Origin: Zygosaccharomyces rouxii
Taxonomy: Eukaryota > Ascomycota > Saccharomycetes > Saccharomycetales > Saccharomycetaceae
DNA length: 64,000 nt
Assembly: GCF_000026365.1 (NCBI RefSeq)
Contig: NC_012990.1
Coordinates: forward strand, 744,001-808,000
Direction of reading: 5' to 3'
The notes under the pieces were generated by a model. That model made no database searches, was not told the DNA's origin, and saw only the letters and a list, made by a program, of their open reading frames with translations. This document shows, in pieces, positions 9,381-20,868 of the stretch (its first letter is position 1; each line of letters starts with the position of its first letter). A program made the translations under genes and the position numbers.

Positions 9381-11078
9381 CTAACTTGAAGTTTCGGCCC
9401 TTATCGATTTTAAGTCATTCGTAGTCAATGGTGCTTCTCCTTCATCGTCCTCTTCTTTAACTGGTTTTTTATTTCCTTCTTGATGAATCACTGTTTCTTC
9501 AGCACACGATTCATTCCATTCTTTCAATTCCTTTGCATGTTCCCTTTCAATTGCAAAGTTAACGGCCTCCAAAACATTTTCGCATGTTTTCTTTGGGGTA
9601 TACCTTGGTGTAACGCCATCCTTGTAAACACCTGTCTTGACGAGGATGGAGTACCAAGTTGAGTCATGAGAATTAGCAAATCTAATATCAGATTCCGGTG
9701 TATCACCGACAAAATATACTGTTGAAGCTGGTGGTAATTCCAAAACTAAATCACCGGGTCTTTCACCACTATCATTACCCCAATCTGCTTCATCTTCTTC
9801 CGAATCGGAATCACCAAAAGGCGTTTCCTTATTTTCACCTTCATCTGGATCTTCTAATTTTAAGTTTTCAACATGTTCAGAGAGTGTTTCTCTTCTCCAA
9901 TTTGATAGCACTTTTTCAGCAAATCTAAATGTACCTCTCTGTGGTTTACCAAATCTAGTAACCTGTAGTTCTTTACCAGTATGCTCTTCATATAAAGCTG
10001 CAATCGAAACCTGCAATGCACCCATACCATATCTACAAAGACCATAATCGGTTGCCCAAACAAAATCACTATGAGCAAAATAAAGCCCTGGGCCTTGATC
10101 ATAAGTTGGGCTAATTGTTCCCATAACACCTTTTTCACTCATCAATAGTTCCAAGATAATTTGTTGATCGGCGGCCCAGTTTCTTGAATCTGCAAACACT
10201 AATATTGCTTGAATATTAATTTTTGAGAAATCTACATCCTTAGCGATGTTCCTCTCCTCTTCATTTAGCACGTAGTAAGGGGTAACGCTAGGCTTCCACT
10301 TCATAACATCTAATGGAATGTAAACGTTCTTAAATCCGTATCCTTCAGCAACCTTCCTGCAAGAATCCAAGACACCCCCTACAACTAGAACATTTTCATA
10401 GACATCAACCAAATCTTTCATTGGGGTATGACCTTGGATCACTTGATCCTCTGTAACGGTAATACCTAAACGTTTGCTCAAATCTCTACAACGTGCCTTT
10501 TCTGACCTACCACCACCATTGGTAATGAAGATGTAGGGAACTTTGATGTTGTATTTATTATGGCCATTCAACATACGTAAAGCTTCAGGCCCCTGAGGAA
10601 TAGTTTCAGGACCTTTGACCAAAACACCATCAATGTCAAATGCAAAAGCATAAGATGCGACCCTTTCGTGATTGACCACAGACTTCCTATGACGAACTGG
10701 TATAGAACTTTTACGACTACGTGAGCCTTTATGTCCACCGCTTGTCACACTACCATGACGAGAAACTTTCGAAGATGAACCTTCGGGATGCAATGGAGTC
10801 ACTGCTGACCATTGATCACTCAAAGACAAAGAAGAGACACGTTTCTTACGTGGCATTGGTTGAAATTCTTGGGGATTATTATTCTCAAGAAAAGATTTCC
10901 TTCTTGGTTGTGGTTGTTGTTGTTCACCAACTTTCGATTTTGGTTCTTCATCCTCTACTGGGAAAGAAACTGGACTGCCCATACCTGAAGGTCCTGTCTC
11001 CTTAGCCGCAGAGACACCAGCCTTCTTTGAAGAAGACTGGCTCATTTTATTTAATTTTTGACTCAATTTGTCTGCCAT
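9381..11078 (-). CDS. HAD-superfamily hydrolase, CECR5/YKR070W-like, with long N-terminal extension
   Basis: Putative phosphatase of the HAD superfamily, subfamily IIA (CECR5/HDHD5 type). The core starts near residue 143 with the nucleophile motif FDIDGVLVKGPETIPQG (Asp148 and Asp150) and continues with FITNGGGRSEKAR and the downstream VYFVGDTPESDIRFAN motif, the acidic Mg-binding part. The substrate is unknown. The best-known S. cerevisiae relative is YKR070W (352 residues), but this protein has 565. It has about 140 extra N-terminal residues rich in Ser and basic residues, with several basophilic kinase-type sites (RRKS, KRVSS, RKSS, RKSV), and an acidic insert before the last motif. S. cerevisiae has no gene for it between AHA1 and ADR1. 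The first ATG (11078) is used; Met12 is an alternative. No clear mitochondrial presequence is seen. Confidence 0.85.
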   Translation of the reverse strand: MADKLSQKLNKMSQSSSKKAGVSAAKETGPSGMGSPVSFPVEDEEPKSKVGEQQQPQPRRKSFLENNNPQEFQPMPRKKRVSSLSLSDQWSAVTPLHPEGSSSKVSRHGSVTSGGHKGSRSRKSSIPVRHRKSVVNHERVASYAFAFDIDGVLVKGPETIPQGPEALRMLNGHNKYNIKVPYIFITNGGGRSEKARCRDLSKRLGITVTEDQVIQGHTPMKDLVDVYENVLVVGGVLDSCRKVAEGYGFKNVYIPLDVMKWKPSVTPYYVLNEEERNIAKDVDFSKINIQAILVFADSRNWAADQQIILELLMSEKGVMGTISPTYDQGPGLYFAHSDFVWATDYGLCRYGMGALQVSIAALYEEHTGKELQVTRFGKPQRGTFRFAEKVLSNWRRETLSEHVENLKLEDPDEGENKETPFGDSDSEEDEADWGNDSGERPGDLVLELPPASTVYFVGDTPESDIRFANSHDSTWYSILVKTGVYKDGVTPRYTPKKTCENVLEAVNFAIEREHAKELKEWNESCAEETVIHQEGNKKPVKEEDDEGEAPLTTNDLKSIRAETSS

Positions 11079-12297
11079 TATCCTGTAGAGCTTAAATGTA
11101 TAAATCAGCTGACCTCACTGTCCTTGTCTATTCCTGTGTACTAAAAGTTTATTATACTTTGTATAAGCACATCCAGGAAGGGAGACACATAATCTTCATA
11201 ATACAGTTTTTCTTTTCCCTTATATACCCACGATGCATTTACAAATCCCCCCCTAAAAATATAAATACCGAGACGCAGCGGTATGATAGATTGTTATGGA
11301 ACCGCTGTAACGTAGAAGAGAGAAGATGTCCGATGACGCCATTCTTTGCTTAATCTTGGTCTTACTAGAATCGAATCATGTGGAACCAGCTGGAACTTTT
11401 GTTTGCTTTTAAGCTTATTGTTCTCCAAGGGGCAGCAGGAGAGAAGAATAGAAAAAAAAAAAAAAAAAAAAAGGGGAGGGTTACTCTTTTAGTATCGGGA
11501 ATTGCGGTGGTGTGCGTATGTTTTGTGTACAGTTCGTTACTCTTCTTCCAAATTACAAGGGGCCCTTTGCGTTTCTCTCCCTCCCACTTCTCGGCGGCAA
11601 AGTTTTACAGGTGGAGGCGAAGGGCAGTTGGAAGAATCTCTATTGTGATGGGAAAGCCCCGCGGGTTTCAGCCTCCTCGGAGTACAGAAGCGAGGGGCTC
11701 GAACGCGTCGCCTATAGTAACGAACGAGACATCGGGCCTACGACCAGTCATATGATTAGCAGGGAGAGAACCAGTAATTATGGTTTTCGCAAGGTAAAGA
11801 AAGTATCCCTGCTATGTAAGGGCTACAAAATTCCGGTTTATCACTCCTTGACTAGGCAAAGCTAGGCCCATGGACAAGTTGGAATGTTCGATTTAAAGAA
11901 TTTTCTCCCAGCCTATATCACTCATGTATCAGGGGAGTTTCTCTATTGTTAAGGGAAGTATGTCGATTCATGCACGGTAGATACGCGGCTATTCTGCGCC
12001 ATTTTCTACCGCCTGTTACTAGATCGACGTCTTCTTTTTGTTTGTTTTAACCCCGCCTCCCCCTTCGTTCGAAACTACCTTCCCATCTGTCCCTCTCTTT
12101 CTCTCCCCGTATGATTCACATGCACTCGAAGATAACCCCGCGAATATATGTCATGTTGGAACATGGCTGTACCGACATACGTAATATATTTACATAATGG
12201 CATGATGTTCTGATGCGGTAAAAGTTGCCTGCACGGTTCCCCTTATCCGGATTGATTCTGTCAATGGAGTGCCTACTATTTACTTGTCAGGGGTAGC

Positions 12298-12305
12298 TAT
12301 ATAAA
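12298..12305 (+). promoter_or_regulatory. TATA box (TATATAAA) of ADR1
   Basis: TATATAAA lies 554 bp before the ADR1 ATG and just after an AGGGG element. If used, it gives a leader of roughly 450-500 nt. Only two ATGs occur between it and the main start, which fits a long transcribed leader. Confidence 0.5.
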
Positions 12306-12364
12306 GGAGGTGGGGAAGAAAAGAACGAACCGAAAAATTTCGTTCCTCTCTTCCTTACACCTAC

Positions 12365-12385
12365 ATGTCAAGAAATAGCCGCTGA
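12365..12385 (+). other. Short upstream ORF 1 in ADR1 leader
   Basis: ATG followed by five codons and TGA, 67 bp after the inferred TATA box. Whether it is transcribed depends on the start site, which cannot be seen. Confidence 0.35.
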
Positions 12386-12570
12386 CACGAGAATACGAGA
12401 AGTTTCAGTGCACATATACGTATACATATATATATATATATATTGATTGCTACTGTTAATAGAGACTTGTGAAGGTTCTTCATCTTTGATCAAATCTTCC
12501 TTGCCTCCAAAGTGTGTTTTTCTTTTTGTATTTTTTTGTCCCGATATTTTACATCAACTCTGGTTAGTTG

Positions 12571-12588
12571 ATGCGCTGCTGCATATAA
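12571..12588 (+). other. Short upstream ORF 2 in ADR1 leader
   Basis: ATG followed by four codons and TAA, 288 bp before the ADR1 ATG. It is the only other ATG in the inferred leader, so it is a candidate for translational control. Confidence 0.35.
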
Positions 12589-12858
12589 CACATTTGGTTT
12601 TACTTTTCCAACTAGTTGATTTGGCTGGCTGGTACGATCTTAAAAAGAGAGGGTTGTTAATATTCTTCCTTTTTACCTACAAGTTTATTTTTGATTTAGT
12701 CCGAATAACAAATAATCGGGAATCCGCGTTTCGGATTTTAATAAAGTGGGGTTGAGGGGACAGGTCAGAAGCCCACTAGAAAAGAAAGATATTACGAATA
12801 GCATTATTGTTATTATTAAGTTTAATACGTATTTTTGATTGGTATTCAAACGTCAAGT

Positions 12859-12981
12859 ATGGAGATGAACGAGCTGATAGATCGCAGTAGTGATGAGAAA
12901 GAAATTACTACAACTATTGCTAGTTCAGCAACAAGTGTTACAGGGGAAGATTTAACGCTAAGTGACCAAAAGCCTATTAGC

Positions 12982-13013
<32 letters not shown>

Positions 13014-16000
13014 GGAAAATCATAGTATGAATTCGAGAGTGAATAAACAGTTCAACAGGTTACCGGAAAATTTAAGGCTTAACGGTAGAACACCAAGTGG
13101 TAAACCAAGACTATTTGTCTGTCAAGTTTGCACAAGGGCATTTGCTAGACAAGAGCATTTGACGAGGCATGAAAGGTCACATACAAAGGAAAAGCCTTAT
13201 TGTTGTGGTATCTGTAATAGAAAATTTAGTAGAAGGGATCTACTTTTAAGGCATGCTCATAAGATCCATGGCGGTAACTATGGTGATACTATTATTAAAC
13301 AGAATAATGTTAAGGAAAATAGTAATAATCGGGTTAGTAAAGGTAGGCGAAGTGGATCTGTTACAGCTGCAAATGCTGCAAATGCTGTAAATACTGCAAA
13401 TGTTGCTGCAACAATGACACCAAATCTTTCACATCCATCGTCTCTGCCACCGATTAGAGGACGTAGAGCTTCTTATAGTGCACAATCTGGGAATTATGTG
13501 GCGCCTGCTCAGAATGAACAATGGCATAAAGCTGATAGGGTCAAGTTTTCAACACCCGAGTTATTGCCAATTAATATGATGGATGATGATTTATCAAATA
13601 ATGCGACAAAATCAAATAATTTTGACGGTATTGGTGATGATGGTAATTGTAATGGTAATGGTTTTATGGAAAGTATCGCACCTTTAGAACTAAACGCGCC
13701 CTGGGAATTTAACATGTTAGACTCTAATGATTGGATTTATGAATACAATAATCAAAATGTGACAACTTCCGGATCCGCAACGGCGGCGGGTGGGCCCACC
13801 CCTGGTGATTCTCCAAATAGTTCAAGTGTAGATCCTAGCAATTCTAGTATTCGCCTTGGAAATTTTCCGCAAAGTTCTGGTGAACTACGCCGTGAGACTA
13901 TTGATAACAGTTATTTTGAAAATAACAAATCGAGAAAATTATCTTGGGCCATTAATGAAGAGGATGGTAGATTGCAAGTGAAATCTCTATTCATGAATCG
14001 AAATAATAGTGCACCTCTACCAAGACCAATCCGTAATGTGACAAAGAATATTGGTTCACCAAGTAGGTCATCGATAAGCGGTAGTGGAGCTTTAGGGGTA
14101 CGTGATTCTTTAACCGGATCAACTGCTTCTGCAACAACACAAACAACGACTGCAACGACCGCAGCAACAACAACAACAACAACAACTGCAGAAACAGAAG
14201 ATGATTGGCTCCCTATGGCTAATCATACTGATAGCGTTTCATCATCAGTGGCGCCTTTGCATACGATTGATGGGAACTCAAACACGGGCGCCTTGCTGGA
14301 ACAGTTCAATCGTTTAGAATTCAATGATAATGGTATGGGAGATTTGTCAGAGTTCACAAAGGATGTACAAACGATATTCGGTCATTATATTCAGGATGAA
14401 CAATCTGATGTTTACAATATTCCTCATCAATTTCCTTTATCATCTAGTAATGATGAAAATTTAACGGATCCTACGATGGGATCAACAAATCAAACTTCAA
14501 CGAGTGCTAATGATAATTATACTTTTTATGGTTTGGACTACTTGACACTTTCCAATATTTCGAGAGCATCACCTCCAAATAATCTCAATTCTGAAGATTT
14601 ACCATCGTCTAAATTGTTCACACATGAATTACGTCAAATTTGTCTACATTCTTTGAGATATTATAGTAATCATTGCAATGGTGTTTTAGGTTCAGATCCA
14701 GTTTTCATCTCTAAGGATCTCATTCTACCTAGTTGCAGTGAATTAAATGGATATTCGTCGTATTTTCAGAAATATTTTAACCCGCATACGGCTTTTATTC
14801 ATCCTGATTTTTTCCAATTAGATTTACCATCTTTGATGAATTATATCAATGAAGGTGATACGAATGATGAAGAAGATTCACAGTATCTACAATATTCAAA
14901 CATTGCGTGTTTACCCCTCTTTGTGGCTACCGTTGGATCCATTTATAAATCAGGTTGTAACTCGAGAACTATGGAACTTTACGAGATTAGCCGCCGTGTT
15001 CTTCATGTGTACTTGGAGAGACGTAAACAACAACAGAGACAACAATCTGCTGGTGAAACCCCGATGGAGGGAGTACGTTATGAAAATCGTCAACGAATTT
15101 GGTTGATACAATCTTTGATTTTAAGCATCACCTTTGCACTATTTGCAGATTATTTGGAAAGAATGGACTCTGGAATGATTAAACGTCAAGTGAGTGCTAT
15201 TTGCTCCATCATCAAGGGTAATTTCTTGAAAATTATCTCTATCGATTGTCATGAATTTTTTTCCAGCTACAAAGATTTAACCTTCGATAATCCCTGTGAT
15301 TATGTTTTCTTTGAATCCAAAATCAGATGTACATTAATGGTTTACAAAATTTGCCAATTTCTCAAAATTTTCTATCGAGTTGGATCTAAGCTTTTCCTCA
15401 ATGAAAAGGACTTGGATCCTGTTTGTATTCCTGATGATGAATCTACTTGGCTGAATAGTTCGTTATTGGTCCCCAGCAAGTCCACGAAGAAAAAATATAC
15501 TGTAGACTTCCAAAAATTTTATCACAGTTTCACTTTCAACAATACTGGTATGCATTCAATTCCCGAATGCTTGACCACGGCTATGTTGTACTATGAATTC
15601 AATGAAATTAATTTTTCCCCATTCCATGTATTTTTAACAAGAATCGATACCAAAAAATTGGAACTCAATCAGACACAGCTTTCACAGATAGATTCAGATC
15701 CAAATATCGTTACAGCTCATGATATTTTAAATTCTGATAGTATCACTTTGAGGAATTGTCTAATGTCAATGGTTTTTCTCACTAAGATTGACGTTACATT
15801 CGGTTCTAAAATCTGGAACGGTAAATTAAGGGAACTGTTTACTTCATTTTTGGATCCATCATCCATTAACATTTTAACAAAAGGTTCTTATAGTCTCTTA
15901 ACAGATTTCCTAGTGGCATTGAATTTTTCCATTAAAAATGTGTCCCATTTCCTTACTCTTAACGAAAATGGTACTGCTATCGAATTGGATAAGACAAACA

Positions 16001-16899
16001 TGTCTCTGTTCAACTGTCAAGGTTTTTACTGTAATTTTCTCATTTTGATTAAATTCATCCTCGATTTCGAATGCACTCCAAATTTTAAGTTACTGTGCAT
16101 CTTCACAGAGCTAAAGAAATTAGCAAATAATCTATTGATCCCCAAGTATTCTAACCTGTATCCAATGGAATTTGCTAAATTTCAAGATGTTTCATTGACC
16201 AATACTTATTTGCAGCACCATCCAAAATCGGATGCATCAGCCAAGTTTTCCACAATCAATGCTCATAAATTGGAAAAGTTGATTAATAACGTTTTGGTAC
16301 ATGCATTTAATGATGCATCTTTCCTTAACATGTCTGAGCAACCTACCAACGAATTCCTATTCAATAATAACCATCCGACTTATTACCCCTATGCATCACC
16401 AACAACTACAGCCTTTAACTATGAAGAAATTCAATTCAAAAGTCCTTCTTCTCCAACTTCTAATGATAATGATTTCTTACCTTCTAAATCATCAGTTGAT
16501 CTACTTCGTTATCAAAATAACAACAGCGACAACAACGCGAACGATAATGTCGGCGGGAGTGTTAACTCAAACAACGATGAAGGTAATCTTTCCAAACAAG
16601 GATTTGCAGAAAGGTATCAACTCTCGGATAAATATATTGTCATTGCCAAATGTTTTTTCACCCACATTAGAGAAATATATGCCCATTGTCACATCTTTAA
16701 AAAAATGATTGCAGATTTCCAACAATTAGAGGATTGTATTGATGAGAAAAGACGAAAATCAAATATGTTTAAAATGAGTCGAGAAGATGGTTCCAACGCT
16801 ACTATGGCGAAAAATGCTTCATCTAATAGCACCGTTACCATGACAAAAAATCACAGCTCAGGAGATTTAATTAACAAATTTTTGCAAACACAAGTTTGA
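12859..16899 (+). CDS. ADR1: Carbon-source-responsive C2H2 zinc finger activator Adr1
   Basis: Nuclear activator of genes for ethanol, glycerol and fatty-acid use when glucose is absent (ADH2, peroxisomal genes). The open frame begins with TTG at 12835; the first ATG at 12859 gives 1346 residues (S. cerevisiae 1323, YDR216W). Two C2H2 fingers lie at about residues 86-137 (C88, C91, H104, H108; C116, C119, H132, H137), preceded by the basic accessory region [10 protein letters not shown]. The motif RRAS with Ser205 matches the Ser230 kinase site through which PKA/CaM kinase signalling restrains Adr1 in S. cerevisiae. The rest is Asn/Ser/Thr-rich with a fungal-factor-like middle region (about 590-1110). 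Poly-Asn run at residues 42-51. Confidence 0.95.
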
Positions 16900-17286
16900 T
16901 TATTTATAAGTTCGCATTTTTTTTCATACATGTATATGATATTGGCTTTTGCTGATTTGTTTCTTGTGCTCGTTTATTATTATCATTACAATTATAGTAA
17001 CGAATATTATTTTTACTATTACTCTTAGTTGTTGATATCAAAACACGCCCTATTTTTTTTCCGCAAATTATTGTGAGGAAGAGGGTGGATTGCAAAGAGT
17101 AGAAAAAATTAAAGAATAAATTCAAGGTCCCTATTTTGTTATTAGTATTTTTATCGTATTTACTACCCGTCGCCCTTGTACTGTACATAGTGTAAAAATA
17201 ACAACTTTTTTATGTTAATGACTTCATGCTGCAGTGATTCCAATAATCCCGCCCCTCATAAAATCGTCTCCCCGTTTTATAAAAAA
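16900..17286. other. ADR1-RAD9 convergent spacer
   Basis: A 387-bp AT-rich spacer between two gene ends. It should hold two 3' end signals. A 94-codon frame at 16904-17188 (minus) is low-complexity and not called. Nothing else seen. Confidence 0.5.
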
Positions 17287-19049
17287 TTAATCGAACCCAG
17301 AATTTCCATTGATTAAAGTTTGGATTAACCATTCTTTCGATTCCACATGAAAATTCGGAGATGTTTGTCCACCATTAACAAATTCTCCCCAAATTCTTCC
17401 CTTGATTTCTTCTAAAATTTCATTTGGAAGCCCATTGTCCCCATTGATGTAAATAATTATTTTGGAATTGTCTTGTCCTAGCAAAATAGTATTAGTAAAA
17501 TTCGTTAAAACATTTAAATTCTGGATTGTCGCAAAATTTCCAATTTTACTAGAAATTTGGAATGTCGTTTTGACACCCAAACAAGCTAGTATGAATCTTA
17601 TGAATTGATCCAGTCCTGAATGACCAAAAATTATGACGACGTAGTCGGATAAAACGTGATAATTATGTCCAATTTGATCCTTGAGTAATGCATTTTGCAA
17701 AAGCAGGAGGTAAAATTGGAAAATATCGTTGGATTTAATTATACCAGATTGATCTTCACTTCGTGAGTTTAATCTAAAACTTTCACCTGAAGGTAAAAGA
17801 TATTGGTGTATGTTCTTCGTGCATAATTTACCATCGGAGACGCACCGTTCCACAAATTTCCAATGTAAAGTGGGCCATCCTAACGCCAAAGTTTCCAGAT
17901 ATTTTAAGCTTCGAAGATGTTTTGTAGAAAGAAGACACCCAAACCTAAGGTTTTCTGATTTTATATTGGATTTCCAGCCCAAATTCAACGTATATTTCTC
18001 AATATGTTGGTCTCTCTCCTCTAAAAATTCAAAATCAAATAAGTCGGGGAACCCTGCATCAACGATTCTCCCACCTAATGAACCTATCACTTCTGAAAGC
18101 TCATATTTCTCCTCATTAAGACCAGACAATATGAACAAACAGTCTTTAAAGATCCCTGGATCCTGGGAATTGAATAGTTTCCTTTTCAAGCCAGGCGATT
18201 CCAATTTAGAAGATAATTCAATTATACCATTTTTACCAACAGAATCCACGCTATCATTGGATTCATCATCAGAATCCTCTTTGTATGTCAGTCTACCCGT
18301 TGCTCCTGAATCAAGTCTGGCCTTCCTAGGGGATAAACTGGTGATGCTTTTCCTGCCACGAATTGGATGTTGCAGGAACTTGAAGGCTTTGGCTCTGGTA
18401 TGTGAACCTTCCTCCAATATTACTTTTGGTCTTTTGGCCCATTCGTTTAAATCTAAACTAATCGATGAAAGCGGTACCACAGAGGTTTTTTTCCCTAGTT
18501 TTCCAGAAACATTCCGTTTCTTGAGATGAATGGTATCGTAACCGCGAATGCACCTTATCACAATGGGGTCTTGAGTTCTACGTTCCAATGCTATCACTTT
18601 ATGAACTCTGCCATGCCAATTAACCGTATCACCAACCCTGATGTCCAGGTAATATATATCATCGTTCTTTGTCAATGATTGCCCAGTTTCGAAGACGACC
18701 CAGCAACCATCTGCCTTCTCATCGTATGAAATCAGGCGGCCAGGGTAAAAACAGTAGTTGAGATTGTACTGACACCAAACTGCATCCTCGAATTTGATAT
18801 CTTTCTTAGATAAAAAATCTTCCTCCCTTTTCCTAACATCTTGAGGGAAGTCTCTAATTTTTTCCAACCAACTTTCAGATGGAACTTCATTTCCAGAACG
18901 AAGTTCTGTTAAGGCTGATTTTTCACCATCAATCTGAGGACTAGTATCTGGTGTTTGCACCTGAACTTGATGACCGTGGTCTGTATCTCCACGTCGTAAC
19001 TTTTTTTTCGGATGATTTCTGCACCTCTCGTCTAATTCTCCTTCTTCTC

Positions 19050-19082
<33 letters not shown>

Positions 19083-20670
19083 GCACAATGGTTGGTCTAG
19101 TTCTTCCACTTCTTTTCCAAGTTTTTTTAGTGATCTCTTGTGATTCTTCAAATGAACCATCTGCGATTCTTCTGAATGACTCCTGTTCTTTCCTCTTTTC
19201 CTGTGAACCCTGTTCTTCTAGTTCAGGTAAGTCTTGGGTAAGGTCATTTTCACTAATTACAATAGCTGTGTTTTTATCTGCATTCTCTTCCGCCCCTGGC
19301 TCGATATCAAAGTTGGGAAATAATTCTGGCTTACCTGAGATCTGCAGTAAGACCTTTCCCTGATTATCTCTTTCTTGCTCCGAATCATTTCTGGACACTG
19401 AAGGTACACTGTATCTTGGAGAACTGGACCTTGATTCGACATCAATAATATCCCTTGACTTGGAGGCGGGGCTTGTTCCCAGAACTTCGGTGATAGCACC
19501 AACACCACTGAATCTGCCTGGTTCAGAAGGGATTTCTTGCGTGTTTCCATCCATATTACGTTCAGGAGATCGAACAATTTGCGTCGGTGACTCCATTTCG
19601 TTCTTCTTGTGATCCACTGGAGTCTCTTGAGCGTTGAAAGAAGCGACGACTTGAGTTTGTGTTTCATTAGCCTGTGAGAGACTCGTTTGGGTATTTTGAA
19701 ATTCGCTATTCATCTCATCTTTTTGCGTTTCTCCGGTGGGTATTATCTGAGTAGATTTGTTACTATTTTCTTGATCATTTTTATTGGACCTGAAGACCCA
19801 TTGTACAGATATATCACCGTCAGTGGTATCATTTACACGAGTTTCTTCATGGCACATATTCTCATCGTTGGTTTTATTCCCCATGAAAACATCAGGATCT
19901 TTTTCATTTGAGGAAATTTTGGTATGTTCATGGTAATCGTTATCTGGTCTCTGTATTGTATCGTTATCATGATGAAAACTTTCGACTTCCTGAATTCCTT
20001 GAGTCTGTAGTTTTTCCTGAGATTGAGTTCCTTGGCCAAAAAATTTCAATCTATTCGTATGTTCATAATCTGTTTGTGACTCTAGAGTTTTTCCCTCTCT
20101 GCTCGCATTCAAATTATACTGAATATCTGCTTCTGTCACCTCTAGAGAAGGTTCATCATCAACACTATGTAGATTTCTCACATATTCGGTACTAGATGAT
20201 TTTTTATTACTCTTGAGTCGAAGAGGAGAATGATCCCGCCGTTGAGAAACCGGAGTATCTTGTGTCACTGAAGATTCAAACTGAGCTAGAAGTCTTTTCT
20301 GCTTGGGAGTCCTATTGTTTCGAAAGAAATCTGCAATCTTGTCTAGATCAGGTGTCCTTTTATTAAGCCTTAGAGGTGATTGCGGCAAATGTTCGATCTC
20401 ATCTCCCTTGGATTCTTTACTAAATACATCCATATCACGATTTTTATCAACCAGAGGTGAAGAATAATAATCGCCACTATTTTCATTAACATTGTCATTG
20501 GAGAAGACTTTTCCATTCCCTATAGATCTCGTATTATCTCTACTCCCATCAGTCGCGTGTGGGACATCATTGGAGATCATTAGATGATCAGCGATGGGAG
20601 TCTCTTGCATAGCTGGATCCTTCATAGAATTTTCAACAGAATCATTACTCTGTATTATTCCATTAGACAT
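17287..20670 (-). CDS. RAD9: DNA damage checkpoint adaptor Rad9
   Basis: Adaptor of the DNA damage checkpoint (53BP1/Crb2 family). It is phosphorylated by Mec1/Tel1 on a cluster of SQ/TQ sites and then recruits and activates Rad53. Length 1127 residues (S. cerevisiae 1309, YDR217C). The N-terminal half is rich in SQ/TQ pairs and TP/SP sites (for example TQSQ, TQTSLSQ, NETQTQ). An acidic run lies near residue 540. A Tudor region (about 630-750, starting near VWCQYNLNYCFYPGRL) reads methylated H3, and tandem BRCT repeats (about 835-1127, starting near IFKDCLFILSGL) mediate dimerisation and binding to phosphorylated H2A. ATG 20670 is the only good start. Divergent from ADY4, spaced about 200 bp. 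Confidence 0.95.
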
Positions 20671-20780
20671 TACACGTCAGTCAAGTACCGGAGAATTTCT
20701 TATGGGTTTCCATTAGTTAGTATTCGATAATTTAGTCGGTTGATTTGATCTTCTCTTTCCATGTTCGCTTCCTCGTAGAG

Positions 20781-20787
20781 CACAAAA
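20781..20787 (+). promoter_or_regulatory. Mid-sporulation element core (CACAAAA) upstream of ADY4
   Basis: CACAAAA fits the core CRCAAAW of the Ndt80-bound mid-sporulation element. It lies 82 bp before the inferred ADY4 start, and ADY4 acts in meiosis. A 7-bp match is weak alone; the gene context makes it worth listing. Confidence 0.4.
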
Positions 20788-20868
20788 TGATTTACTTACG
20801 ACGACACACTGACACCAACGTTGAATAATGTATAAAAATAAAAAGGATCAAATTTTTAGCCAATCCTG

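Larger units (their letters stand above)
11079..12858. other. Long promoter/leader region of ADR1
   Basis: A 1.78-kb spacer between the divergent HAD gene and ADR1. It holds ten AGGGG/CCCCT stress-type elements (11250, 11428, 11472, 11558, 11693, 11931, 12060, 12239, 12289, 12755), an A-tract at 11452-11472, a TATA box at 12298-12305, an AT dinucleotide run (about 12424-12442) and two short upstream reading frames after the TATA box. Open frames at 11378-11755, 11512-11865 and 12447-12755 have non-ATG starts or no family features and are not called. Confidence 0.6.

Noticed and set aside
11378..11865. Overlapping 125- and 117-codon frames upstream of ADR1
   Set aside because: They overlap each other in different frames; the second starts with GTG, the first runs through a poly-Lys A-tract, and neither shows a domain.
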